Assembly: GCA_019359175.1 (NCBI GenBank)
Contig: JAHHHU010000018.1
Coordinates: forward strand, 1-64,000
Direction: 5' to 3'
Source of the DNA: Phormidium tanganyikae FI6-MK23
GTDB lineage: Bacteria; Cyanobacteriota; Cyanobacteriia; Leptolyngbyales; Leptolyngbyaceae
Length of the DNA stretch: 64,000 nt
Below are positions 8,187 to 16,473 of the stretch, one piece after another. The translations under genes were made by a program, and so were the position numbers. Under the pieces are notes generated by a model that was not told the DNA's origin, ran no database searches, and saw only the letters and a list, made by a program, of their open reading frames with translations. Numbering within the stretch: position 1 is the stretch's first letter; every line of letters starts with the position of its first letter.

Positions 8187-8390
8187 CTACTCTATATGCA
8201 CAAGTCTCGCGATCGATCTGTTATTGCTAAAGTGTTCGCCCCCTAAGTCCCCCCATTCTGGGGGACTTAGAATCTTAAAAGCTTTTTGGGGTTCTGAAAT
8301 TTCTCTGCTCAAAGTCCCCCAGAATGGGGGATTTAGGGGGCAGAAGCCGACCCAAACGAAGCGATAAACATAGTTGTGCATACACAGTAG
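8187..8390. mobile_element. MITE-like element, copy 1 (204 bp)
   Basis: The element starts with CTACTCTATATGCACAA and ends with the inverse of CTACTGTGTATGCACAA, that is a 17-bp terminal inverted repeat with two mismatches. The interior contains two oppositely arranged copies of the CCCCCTAAATCCCCC / GGGGGATTTAGGGGG palindrome. It encodes no protein of its own; the open frames across it on both strands come from the palindromes. Three further relatives occur in the window near 16400, 34400 and 54360. Confidence 0.75.
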
Positions 8391-8448
8391 CGACTTGGAG
8401 TGAGAAGAGCCACCTTTACAGTGATCAAAGTGATTTAGTTCTCGATCG

Positions 8449-10779
8449 TCAATCCAGAATCAAAGGCAATCGCACCGTAAAAACTGCACCTTGATTTGTT
8501 CCAGGACTTTCAGCGCGAATTGTACCTTGATGCAACTCTACTAAGTGACGCGAAATTGCTAGCCCCAAACCCAATCCATCCTTTGATCGACTCGAATCAC
8601 TTTCAGCTTGAGTAAATCGATCGAACACATGAGGTAAAAATTCCGCATCGATTCCTTTTCCAGTATCGCGAACGGCAATTTCAACGATCGAGGAATCGTC
8701 GATCGCAATCCCCAACATGACATGAACACGACCGCTGTTTGGAGTAAATTTAACCGCATTGGTTAACAAATTAGTAATTACTTGCTGCAATCGGTGGGGA
8801 TCACCTAGAACCAGATTGATCGATTGTTCAATCTGCGATCGCACGATAATTTCTTTCGCGTCTGCGGCAAGCTGCACATTTGCGATCGCGATTTCTACGA
8901 TCGGAGCAAGATGTACCGGAGCAAGTGTAATTCGGAGATTTCCGTGAATCATGCGGGAGACATCGAGCAGATCTTCAATCAGTTGGGATTGTGCTTGAGC
9001 ATTGCGCTCGATCGTAGAAAGGGCACGACTCACCGTTTCAGGATCATACGTGCGGGCTTGAAGCAGCTTTGCCCAACCTAGAATCGAATTGAGCGGCGAT
9101 CGCAGTTCGTGAGAGACGACTGCGAGAAATTCATCTTTGCTTCGGTTGATGGATTCTGCTTCAGCGCGGGCAGTTTGGGCTTCAATCAGGAGCTTTTCTC
9201 GCTCTTGAAGTGCCCGTTTACGATCGCGCAAATCCATCACAAAACAGATGCTATACCCGTCGCGTTCGTGACCTTCCAAAATCGCTGTGCCGATCAAAAT
9301 CGGAACGCGAGAGCCGTCTTTGTGGAAGTACTCTTTCTCAGAAGGAACCGCAATACCAGAAGCCCTTAGCTGTGCTTCGACTTCTTGGGCTTGAGCTTCG
9401 TATCCCGGTGGCGTCATTGTTTGCCAGTTGAGGATGCCCGCCTCTAGCTCCTCGTGCGTGTAGCCGAGCAAGTCTAGAAACGCATCATTTGCTTCATAGA
9501 TTCGCCCGGTAAAATCAGCAAAGAAGATTCCGATCAGATTCGAGTCTGCCAGCCGTCGAAATTTCGCTTCACTTTCTCGCAATGCCTGCTCTGCCGCTCT
9601 GCGTTGGCTGATATCATTCGTATTGCCGATGATACGAATCGGTTGTCTAGCCCCATCGCGAACGATAATTCCTTGTTCTTGTACCCAGACGTAATGCCCG
9701 TCTTTGTGTCGCACTCGATACTCACCTTTGTATCGATCGAGGTGCTTCACCTGTTCGATCAATTCGTTCAAAGTTGTTGAATTTAGATCGTCCGGGTGAA
9801 TCAGATCTTGCCACCATTGCGCGGTAGGTTCCGCTTCTTCTGGCAAATATCCAACGACATTCACCAATCCGCGAGTCCGTTCAACCCACCCTGTCGTGAG
9901 ATCTAATTCGTAAATCAGGCTATTGATCGCGTCGGCTGCAAGCTCAAATCGTTCATTCGATCGAGCCAGAGAAAGCTCCGCCATTTTTCGCTGCATGACT
10001 TGTTGAGCGATTCCCAGAATTTGATCAGGCGTTCCATCATCAGTCGATCGACGAAATACAACTTCCTGTGTGTGCAGCCAGCACCATTCACCCTGAGCAT
10101 TTCGCATTCGATATTCAAACTCAAACATCTGATCATCCCGCGCAGTTTGGAACTGTGAAAAATGTAGCGGAACTCGATCGAGATCTTCAGGATGAATTAG
10201 CTTCGGTAAAATGTCGCTCCCCATTTCTCGAACTTGCTCTGGTGTGTATCCGAGTAGATCTGTAACTCGGCGATTTGTGTAAACATTACAATTTCCAACC
10301 AAATCATAGATGTAGAGAATTCCAGGAATCGCTTCGGTGAGCCGCTGACTGTAGCGTTGGCTTTCGTGTAGTGCCTGCTGAGTTTGGGCAAGTTCGCGTT
10401 TTAGGTGTGCATTCTCGATCGCTCTTCGCACCACGCAATTCAGTCTGCTTGCTGTGACTTGACTGCGGATTAGATAATCTTCCGCCCCTTGTTCAAGTGC
10501 TTGAACTGCGATCGATTCACTTTCCTCGCTAGTCATCACCAGGATCGGCGGAGATGAGCTTCCGAATGTTGTTTTAATTTCTGCTATTAATGAAAGTTCG
10601 CTACTTCCTAAGAATAGAGAATTTAATAAAATTAAGTCGATCGATTCTGTGCGACAAATCCTGAGAGCATCGCTGGCAGAAGTTGCGTCTAAAATGACAA
10701 ATTGATCATCCGATAAATAGTGACGATCAAATTCATCGTCGCTAACGATTAAAATCTTGAGCGAAGACTCAGGAAACAT
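8449..10779 (-). CDS. Multi-PAS histidine kinase with N-terminal pseudo-receiver
   Basis: This 776-aa cytoplasmic sensor kinase has an N-terminal receiver-like domain (about 1-120), three PAS/PAC modules (about 145-265, 275-395 and 400-520), a short coiled coil, a HisKA dimerisation domain with SHELRSPLNSILGW (phosphoacceptor His about 557) and an HATPase_c domain with the N box NLLTNAVKFT, DTGKGI and GLGLGLAI. The receiver keeps the acidic pair (SDDE) but has LLNSLF where the phosphorylated Asp should be, and YLIRS in place of the conserved Lys, so it is probably not phosphorylated. The single-domain receiver gene lies 79 bp upstream on the same strand, and the two probably form a signalling pair. 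The sensed signal is unknown. Confidence 0.92.
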   Translation of the reverse strand: MFPESSLKILIVSDDEFDRHYLSDDQFVILDATSASDALRICRTESIDLILLNSLFLGSSELSLIAEIKTTFGSSSPPILVMTSEESESIAVQALEQGAEDYLIRSQVTASRLNCVVRRAIENAHLKRELAQTQQALHESQRYSQRLTEAIPGILYIYDLVGNCNVYTNRRVTDLLGYTPEQVREMGSDILPKLIHPEDLDRVPLHFSQFQTARDDQMFEFEYRMRNAQGEWCWLHTQEVVFRRSTDDGTPDQILGIAQQVMQRKMAELSLARSNERFELAADAINSLIYELDLTTGWVERTRGLVNVVGYLPEEAEPTAQWWQDLIHPDDLNSTTLNELIEQVKHLDRYKGEYRVRHKDGHYVWVQEQGIIVRDGARQPIRIIGNTNDISQRRAAEQALRESEAKFRRLADSNLIGIFFADFTGRIYEANDAFLDLLGYTHEELEAGILNWQTMTPPGYEAQAQEVEAQLRASGIAVPSEKEYFHKDGSRVPILIGTAILEGHERDGYSICFVMDLRDRKRALQEREKLLIEAQTARAEAESINRSKDEFLAVVSHELRSPLNSILGWAKLLQARTYDPETVSRALSTIERNAQAQSQLIEDLLDVSRMIHGNLRITLAPVHLAPIVEIAIANVQLAADAKEIIVRSQIEQSINLVLGDPHRLQQVITNLLTNAVKFTPNSGRVHVMLGIAIDDSSIVEIAVRDTGKGIDAEFLPHVFDRFTQAESDSSRSKDGLGLGLAISRHLVELHQGTIRAESPGTNQGAVFTVRLPLILD

Positions 10780-10858
10780 TAAAACTAATCAAATGAAACA
10801 AGTGCAAATCGAATTGATTAAACTACATTAAACTACACAGAGTAAATGAGTAATTTAA

Positions 10859-11242
10859 CTAGCTCGGTATGCAGTATCGCTGAATTAGGCGCATTAATTC
10901 AAGCGGATCGACAGGTTTTGTCAAGTAATCATTGAAACCGGAATGGATTGCTTGCTGACGGTCTTCTTCTCGTGCGTATGCAGTTAGCGCGATCGCGGGA
11001 AGTTCTGCACATTGGGGCAATTCACGCACTTGCTCAATCAGTTGAAATCCGTCCATTTCGGGCATTGCGACATCGCTGACCAAAATCGTTGGAAGTTCCT
11101 TCTTTAGAAGGGACAGTGCTTCTTTCGCATTGGTCGCTACGGTTACGATCGCGCCTTCTTCCTCCAGCATAAATCGCAAGAGATCCCGCGTATCAGGATC
11201 GTCATCCACTACAAAGATGTTAATTTGCTGCAACGATTCCAT
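10859..11242 (-). CDS. Single-domain response regulator (CheY-like)
   Basis: The 127-aa protein is a stand-alone receiver with all catalytic residues: the acidic pair in VVDDDPD, the phosphoacceptor Asp in LVSDVAMPEMDGF (about residue 58), the switch Thr in ALTAY and the Lys in YLTKPVDP. It has no output domain. It is transcribed just ahead of the PAS histidine kinase and, given that kinase's degenerate receiver, is a plausible phosphotransfer target of it. Confidence 0.92.
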   Translation of the reverse strand: MESLQQINIFVVDDDPDTRDLLRFMLEEEGAIVTVATNAKEALSLLKKELPTILVSDVAMPEMDGFQLIEQVRELPQCAELPAIALTAYAREEDRQQAIHSGFNDYLTKPVDPLELMRLIQRYCIPS

Positions 11243-11684
11243 TTTTAACTGCTACCCAAGCGAAGAAAAGCGTTAGAGGAATTTTTTTAGAATTCAAAGT
11301 AAAACCTAGCCTACGTCTCACGATAGAGAACGTCTTCCATCCAAAGGGGGAGAACGAGGGTTTTCTAGAACAACCACCGCATCTTCTAATCTACTGCTTC
11401 GATGGGATCACGCAATCTTTTATGAATCAGATTGATTCTTTCTAAACATCTACGGGATAATTCAAAAATTTAAGTACGCTAACGTACATTCCTTGTTGAA
11501 TTCAACCGATAGCAGTAGTTGCTAAATCAATTGCTCTAACTTTTGTTAGGTTACGATTCTACTCCAAAGAAAGGGACGGAATGAAATCAATTTTTCTATA
11601 GTTTGAATATCTAAAGCTTACTCAGCTTACTCTCCCCTCTCTGGTAAGGTTTGGTTCAGAAGTCCGCCCTGTGTCGTATTCGGC
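11243..11684. other. Intergenic region, 442 bp, no gene seen
   Basis: No ORF with coding character was found on either strand. It should hold the promoter of the response regulator-kinase pair reading leftwards. A hairpin CCCTG...CAGGG followed by five T on the plus strand lies at about 11668-11695, overlapping the 3' end of rbsK, but no plus-strand gene precedes it. Confidence 0.6.
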
Positions 11685-12617
11685 TCAGGGTTTTTGCATT
11701 TGATTCAAAAACGCATCAAACGTCGATCGATGAACTAATGAAGACTGTGCCCCAGATTTTGTCACCGAAAGCGCTCCCGATGCTGCTCCCCACACGATCG
11801 CATCTTGGATCGGCAATCCTTCCGACAGCGCAACTGCCAATCCCGCATTAAACGCATCTCCCGCCGCCACCGTATCGATTGCTTCTACCGGAAAAGCTGG
11901 AACAAAGAAGCGATCGTGTTCCGTGGCGCAAAATGCTCCTTGAGAGCCAAGTTTGACCACAACCGTTTTGGCTCCTTTCTGTTGCAGCACTGTTGCCGCA
12001 CGATCGGCATCGGATTGATTCTGAATCGGAAATCCTACGAGTTGAGCCGTCTCGATCGCGTTTGGAGTCAAAATATCAATCAGCGGATAAAGCGGCTCTG
12101 GAAAGTTCGCGGGTGCGGGTGCAGGATCAAGAATCACGGTTGCACCGATTTGTTTTGCGATCGTTGCCGCAGATTCTACGATCGCGATCGGAATCTCAAG
12201 CTGCAACAGCAAAATTGATGAGTTCGTCAACACTGATTTGAGTCGATCGACATCGCTTGTATCAACATTTCCGTTAGCACCAGGGATCACGATAATGTGA
12301 TTCTCACTGCGATCATCTACTGCAATCATTGCAACACCAGATGAAATCGTGCGATCGACCGTAATCAAATCCGTTTGCACGCCCGCATCTTGCAGGCTTT
12401 TTAGCAATTCCGCCCCAAACGCATCTTCTCCAACGCGCCCGATCATCCGACTTGATCCACCCAGTTTCGCCACGCCGACCGCTTGATTTGCCCCTTTCCC
12501 TCCCGGAACCGTCGCAAAAGAGTACCCAGATAAGGTTTCTCCAGGTTGAGGCAATTGGGGAACTCGCGCCACGAGATCCATATTGATGCTGCCGAAAACA
12601 ATAATCGATCGTGTCAT
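11685..12617 (-). CDS. rbsK: Ribokinase (PfkB family)
   Basis: This 310-aa sugar kinase phosphorylates ribose at O5 with ATP. Family signatures are clear: the N-terminal GSINMDLVARV, PfkB signature 1 PGGKGANQAVGVAKLGG (about residues 37-53), and signature 2 DTVAAGDAFNAGLAVAL near residue 245, containing the catalytic Asp in the GAGD-like AAGDAF. A central ILTPNAIE motif is also typical. No ribose transporter or repressor gene is adjacent, so whether the natural substrate is ribose or another sugar is inferred from similarity alone. Its start lies only 9 bp from the terminator of the upstream ABC exporter genes. Confidence 0.92.
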   Translation of the reverse strand: MTRSIIVFGSINMDLVARVPQLPQPGETLSGYSFATVPGGKGANQAVGVAKLGGSSRMIGRVGEDAFGAELLKSLQDAGVQTDLITVDRTISSGVAMIAVDDRSENHIIVIPGANGNVDTSDVDRLKSVLTNSSILLLQLEIPIAIVESAATIAKQIGATVILDPAPAPANFPEPLYPLIDILTPNAIETAQLVGFPIQNQSDADRAATVLQQKGAKTVVVKLGSQGAFCATEHDRFFVPAFPVEAIDTVAAGDAFNAGLAVALSEGLPIQDAIVWGAASGALSVTKSGAQSSLVHRSTFDAFLNQMQKP

Positions 12618-12625
12618 AAAAAATC

Positions 12626-12657
12626 GGGCAAAGGTAGTCTAGATTCTACCTTTGCCC
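12626..12657 (-). terminator. Terminator of the ABC exporter operon
   Basis: A perfect 12-bp stem GGGCAAAGGTAG / CTACCTTTGCCC with an 8-nt loop is followed on the minus strand by GATTTTTTATG, placing a T run behind the stem for transcripts coming from the ABC permease gene. Confidence 0.85.
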
Positions 12658-12678
12658 AATTTCGATTTGATTAGAAAG

Positions 12679-13554
12679 TTAAGCCAATCGGCGTTTCATC
12701 AGCGGTTGAACACTGACAAGCGCGACCGCACAAAGTCCAACCAAAATCAGCAACGCTCCACCCAACGTCACACTACCGAAAGGAGCCTGCATGATCACAC
12801 TGCCAAAGCTCCAATCCGGGTGTAGATAGAGGTAACGAATTGGCTCGATCGCATAACTTAACGGATTCAATGTTGCGACAATTTGCAACCACTTCGGCAT
12901 AAACGACAACGGAACGAGCGCGGTACTTGCAAACAGTAACGGTAAATTCGTGACAAAAATCACGGCAAGCAATTCAATATGTCCCGGTAGCGCAAACGCC
13001 AAACCCAAACTTAACGCTGTGACCGCAACGACCAACAGTAAAACGATCAATCCGACCAATGCAAGCCCGAGCGGATCTGGCAATGCTGCACCTAAAAAGG
13101 CACTCGTCACTACGATCGCTGCGGTTTGAATCAAGCTCAACGTCGTGATGAAAATCGCAGAAGCCATCACGATCGAGAATCTCGATGCTAACGGTGCGAC
13201 TAACAATCGATTTAAAAAACCAAATTCTCGATCGAACATCACGGGAAGTCCCGCATTTAATGCGCCGCCGAATGCTGTAAACACGATCACGCCAGCTCCT
13301 AAGAACTGTCCGTAATTCACTTGATCCCCAAACAATCCTTTCGGTGCATTCTGAAACAGCGCACCAAACAGAACGAGCCACATCAACGGCTGAATAATGC
13401 CTGCAACCAGCGTAGACGGACGGCGCTGAAGCTGAATAAATAACCGTCGCGTCATTGCGAATGTCTCTTGAAGAAATTCACCGAAAAGATTCGGTTGAGC
13501 GATCGCGGTTTTTTGCTCTAATGAAGCCTTTGCAGGGGTAATGGTTGTACTCAT
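12679..13554 (-). CDS. ABC-2 type transporter permease (DrrB-like)
   Basis: The 291-aa membrane protein has a short cytoplasmic N-terminus and six predicted transmembrane segments. It shows the ABC-2 signature region FNRLLVAPLASRFSIVMASA (about residues 130-150) and the first segment STLVAGIIQPLMWLVLFG typical of DrrB/NodJ exporters. It lies 47 bp behind the ATPase gene and shares its operon. Such pairs export lipids, polyketides, heme or other amphiphiles; the cargo here cannot be read from the sequence. The daunorubicin label is by family only. Confidence 0.9.
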   Translation of the reverse strand: MSTTITPAKASLEQKTAIAQPNLFGEFLQETFAMTRRLFIQLQRRPSTLVAGIIQPLMWLVLFGALFQNAPKGLFGDQVNYGQFLGAGVIVFTAFGGALNAGLPVMFDREFGFLNRLLVAPLASRFSIVMASAIFITTLSLIQTAAIVVTSAFLGAALPDPLGLALVGLIVLLLVVAVTALSLGLAFALPGHIELLAVIFVTNLPLLFASTALVPLSFMPKWLQIVATLNPLSYAIEPIRYLYLHPDWSFGSVIMQAPFGSVTLGGALLILVGLCAVALVSVQPLMKRRLA

Positions 13555-13601
13555 AATTAAATCGTGAATGACATTGCAACAAAACCATCTCGAAATGGGG
13601 G

Positions 13602-14621
13602 TTATCTCATACTTTGCTTGCGTTCCGCTTTCGGATCTCGGCTTCCGGCTGCCGCTAATTCGGCATCCATTAACGTTCGCCCCGTCGCTGCAAGATATAC
13701 ATCGTCTAAACTCGGACGAGATTGAGCGATTCCAAAGGTTGGGAGTCCCGCTTGCTGAAGAGCTTGCTGAACCGTCGTCAACGCATCACTATTTGGAGCG
13801 ACCACTAAGTTTAACGAATTGCCCTGCGCTCCGTTAATAATCACTTCTTGAACCATCGGCAGAGATTCGAGCAGCGATCTCGCTTTTTGGGCTTCGTCGA
13901 GGGGCGAAAATTCCCGAATTCGCAGAGTAATTCGCTCTCCACCCACTTGATCTTTGAGGGCAGAAGGCGTTCCCGATGAAATCACAATTCCTCGATCGAT
14001 AATTGCGACTCGATCGGCAAGCGCATCGATTTCTTCTAAGTAATGGCTTGTGATTAAAACCGTTGTGCCTTGTTCGCGCAACTGTCGAAGAAAGTTCCAC
14101 ACGGCAACTCGGCTTTCAATATCGAGTCCGACGGTCGGTTCGTCTAACACCAAAACATCAGGCTGATGAAGCAATCCGGCTGCGAGATCCAACCGCTTTT
14201 TTAACCCACCAGAATAAGTGCCGCTTTTTTTATCTGCATATTCATCGAGTCCGAGCAGATTCAAAACCTCAGCAATTCGGGGTTTGATCGTCTGCTTCGG
14301 CAAATGATACAGAGCCGCTTGGAGTTCGAGCAGTTCGCGACCCGTGAGAACTTTATCGATCGCGACTTCTTGCGCCACGTAGCCCAACCGCTGTCGGGCT
14401 GCACGCGGATTGTCGATCGCGCTAACTCCCGAAACTTCGACTTTGCCTGCATCCGGCTCGGTCAGCGTACAAAGACAGCGTAACGTCGTCGTTTTGCCTG
14501 CCCCATTCGGGCCCAAAAGCCCAAAGATTTCGCCTGCTTGAACCTCTAACGAAACGTCTTTCACCGCTTCTACGGCTCCATAACGCTTCTGTAACTTTTC
14601 AATTAGCACCGCAGGAGTCAT
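13602..14621 (-). CDS. ABC transporter ATP-binding protein (DrrA-like)
   Basis: This 339-aa ATPase powers the neighbouring permease. Walker A is GPNGAGKTT (about residue 38), the ABC signature is YSGGLKKRLDLA, Walker B is VLVLDEPTVGLD and the switch histidine is in ITSHYLEE. The roughly 100-residue C-terminal extension after the ATPase core (SPLDEAQKARSLLESLPMVQ onwards) is usual for DrrA-type proteins. The start at 14621 is chosen because a GGAGGAG ribosome-binding site precedes it; eight more residues are open upstream but lack such a site. Confidence 0.93.
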   Translation of the reverse strand: MTPAVLIEKLQKRYGAVEAVKDVSLEVQAGEIFGLLGPNGAGKTTTLRCLCTLTEPDAGKVEVSGVSAIDNPRAARQRLGYVAQEVAIDKVLTGRELLELQAALYHLPKQTIKPRIAEVLNLLGLDEYADKKSGTYSGGLKKRLDLAAGLLHQPDVLVLDEPTVGLDIESRVAVWNFLRQLREQGTTVLITSHYLEEIDALADRVAIIDRGIVISSGTPSALKDQVGGERITLRIREFSPLDEAQKARSLLESLPMVQEVIINGAQGNSLNLVVAPNSDALTTVQQALQQAGLPTFGIAQSRPSLDDVYLAATGRTLMDAELAAAGSRDPKAERKQSMR

Positions 14622-14826
14622 GCTGCTCCTCCCTATTTGATACAAATCTTTAAGATGTCTTCCTCTATTCTAAGAACTGTAAGCCTTGATATCCCACGCA
14701 TTGGAGATATTTATGAAAAATCCTGGATTCAACCCTCGATCTACAGTGTTTGTGAAAAAAGATGTGTTTTATGAGAGATATTGTAAAGAATAATTAACTA
14801 ATATGTCACGAATTATGATACTTTAT

Positions 14827-14857
14827 ACCGTAGCAGGAAAACGAAGCGGTCTACGGT
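14827..14857 (+). promoter_or_regulatory. Inverted repeat in the ocp leader
   Basis: ACCGTAG at 14827-14833 and CTACGGT at 14851-14857 form a perfect 7-bp stem around a 17-nt loop, 48 bp before the ocp ATG. It could be an operator or an RNA hairpin in the leader. No function is known to me. Confidence 0.4.
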
Positions 14858-14905
14858 GTTAGATCGAGTTTTCCGCGACCCGTTCCACACTCTAGGTCTT
14901 AAATT

Positions 14906-15865
14906 ATGCCGATTACCATTGATTCAGCCCGTAGTATTTTCCCTAATACGCTCTCGGCGGATGCTGTGCCCGCAACGACTGCTCGATTCAATCAACTCAG
15001 TGCGGAAGATCAACTGGCCTGGACTTGGTTCGCTTATTTAGAAATGGGTAAAACTGTGACGGTAGCAGCTCCGGGTGCTGCGAGTATGCAGTTTGCAGAA
15101 CCGACATTAGAGCAAATCAAAAAGATGACGTTTCCTGAGCAAACGCAAGTGATGTGCGACCTCGCGAATCGTGCAGACACGCCCATTTGCCGCACTTATG
15201 GAGTTTGGTCGCCCAACATCAAACTCGGCTTCTGGTTCCAGCTTGGAGAATGGATGGAGCAAGGCATCGTTGCCCCGATTCCGACGGGTTACGAGCTTTC
15301 TGCAAATGCGTCGGCAGTGCTGCAAGCCTTGAGAGAGATGGATCAAGGTCAGCAAATTACCGTCTTGCGGAACTCGGTGGTAGATATGGGATACGATCCC
15401 AACAAACTCGGTGAGTTTACGCGCGTAGTTGAGCCTGTGACCGCGCCCAAAGATCAGTCTCAACGCACCCAGGTCAAAATCGAAGGCATCAACAATTCGA
15501 CCGTGTTGAAATACATGGACAACATGAACGCCAACGATTTTGATGTGTTAATTGAATTGTTTGCACCCGATGGCGCACTGCAACCGCCTTTCCAAAGACC
15601 GATCGTAGGAAAAGAAGCGGTCATGCGGTTCTTTAGAGAAGAGTGTCAAAATCTCAATCTGATGCCTGAGCGCGGCGTAACTGAGCCAGCAGACGACGGT
15701 TACACTCAAATCAAAGTCACCGGAAAAGTGCAGACTCCTTGGTTTGGTGCTGCGGTTGGGATGAACATGGCTTGGAGATTCTTGATCAATCCTCAAGGCA
15801 AAATCTTCTTTGTGGCGATCGATTTACTCGCTTCGCCCAAAGAACTGCTGAATTTGATTCGGTAG
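14906..15865 (+). CDS. ocp: Orange carotenoid protein (OCP1 type)
   Basis: This 319-aa photoactive protein binds a keto-carotenoid and, when activated by blue-green light, quenches phycobilisome energy as heat. The N-terminal all-helical domain (about 15-160) and the C-terminal NTF2-like domain (about 195-315) are both complete. Key residues are present: Tyr44 and Trp110 around the ring in the N-domain, Arg155 for the interdomain salt bridge, and Tyr203 and Trp290, which correspond to Tyr201 and Trp288 of the Synechocystis protein (a two-residue linker offset), and the partner Glu at 246. Overall similarity points to OCP1 rather than OCP2 or OCPX; the adjacent FRP gene supports this. The ATG lacks a clear ribosome-binding site. 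Confidence 0.98.
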   Translation: MPITIDSARSIFPNTLSADAVPATTARFNQLSAEDQLAWTWFAYLEMGKTVTVAAPGAASMQFAEPTLEQIKKMTFPEQTQVMCDLANRADTPICRTYGVWSPNIKLGFWFQLGEWMEQGIVAPIPTGYELSANASAVLQALREMDQGQQITVLRNSVVDMGYDPNKLGEFTRVVEPVTAPKDQSQRTQVKIEGINNSTVLKYMDNMNANDFDVLIELFAPDGALQPPFQRPIVGKEAVMRFFREECQNLNLMPERGVTEPADDGYTQIKVTGKVQTPWFGAAVGMNMAWRFLINPQGKIFFVAIDLLASPKELLNLIR

Positions 15866-15899
15866 GAAATTACTGAGCGATCGTTGATAGTCTTCTCAA

Positions 15900-15925
15900 T
15901 GAGCGCTCTACTTGAAGAGCGCTCA
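15900..15925 (+). promoter_or_regulatory. Perfect hairpin between ocp and frp
   Basis: TGAGCGCTCT and AGAGCGCTCA form a perfect 10-bp stem with a 6-nt loop, 34 bp after the ocp stop and 40 bp before the frp ATG. The stem is followed by CTATTG rather than a T run, so it is more likely an mRNA-stabilising or partial-termination element setting the ocp:frp ratio than a full terminator. Confidence 0.6.
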
Positions 15926-15965
15926 CTATTGTACAAATCTTTGGGACTGCGATTCGAGTTTAGAA

Positions 15966-16295
15966 ATGCAAGTGACTGATATTCAATGGTCTACGACCGA
16001 AAAAGAAATTTCTCAATCCGCCTTCGATCGAGCGCATCAGCGAGAGATTGATACCTTAATTCAAACGGTGACTGAAAAAGCACAAACTATCTCAGACGTG
16101 AGTGAAGTTTGGCAACTGCATGATTTTTTGAGCGCAAAACGCCATGAGATCGATGGCAAGTACGACTATCGATACTCTGGTTTGCTCTTTGTGTTTGCGA
16201 GATTGGTGCGAGAGAAGTGGTTATCGATCGATGAGCTTGAGGGATTAGAACCCGATAAGCTTGCCAAAATCTCAGCTTTAGTGCGAATGGGATAG
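15966..16295 (+). CDS. frp: Fluorescence recovery protein
   Basis: The 109-aa protein matches FRP, the dimeric helical factor that speeds conversion of red OCP back to its orange form and detaches it from phycobilisomes. The conserved core WQLHDFLSAKRHEIDGKYD (residues 49-67) matches the FRP signature almost residue for residue, including Trp49, His52, Asp53 and Arg59, equivalent to Trp50, His53, Asp54 and Arg60 of the Synechocystis protein. The start at 15966 is chosen by comparison of length; an upstream in-frame ATG at 15912 would fall on the ocp-frp hairpin and add 18 residues without family support. It is 100 bp behind ocp, on the same strand, so both are probably co-transcribed. Confidence 0.95.
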   Translation: MQVTDIQWSTTEKEISQSAFDRAHQREIDTLIQTVTEKAQTISDVSEVWQLHDFLSAKRHEIDGKYDYRYSGLLFVFARLVREKWLSIDELEGLEPDKLAKISALVRMG

Positions 16296-16336
16296 GAATA
16301 GAAGCGGGCGGGTAAAACTGCCCCTATTTCTTCAAC

Positions 16337-16467
16337 CTACTGTGTATGCAAAATCGGTCATCGCTCCGTTCCAGTCGGCTTCAGCCCCCTAAATCCCCCA
16401 GAATGGGGGATTTAGGGGGCGAGCATTTTGGCAATGACCGATCAAAAAACTTGTGAGTACACGATAG
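16337..16467. mobile_element. MITE-like element, copy 2 (131 bp)
   Basis: It begins CTACTGTGTATGCAAAA and ends with the inverse of CTATCGTGTACTCACAA, a 17-bp terminal inverted repeat with several mismatches, and contains the CCCCCTAAATCCCCCAGAA palindrome. The left 60 bp align with the inverted right end of copy 1 (CTACTGTGTATGCA, TCGGCTTC, GCCCCCTAAAT). It lies between frp and the convergent gene at 16474. Confidence 0.7.
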
Positions 16468-16473
16468 ATTTCT

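Noticed and set aside
8187-8381. Protein-coding ORFs across the MITE on both strands
   Set aside because: They are produced by the palindromic repeats and have no coding character.
11660-11697. Plus-strand hairpin with T run at the end of rbsK
   Set aside because: It faces the plus strand where no gene ends, and is on the wrong strand for rbsK; I mention it only in the gap entry.
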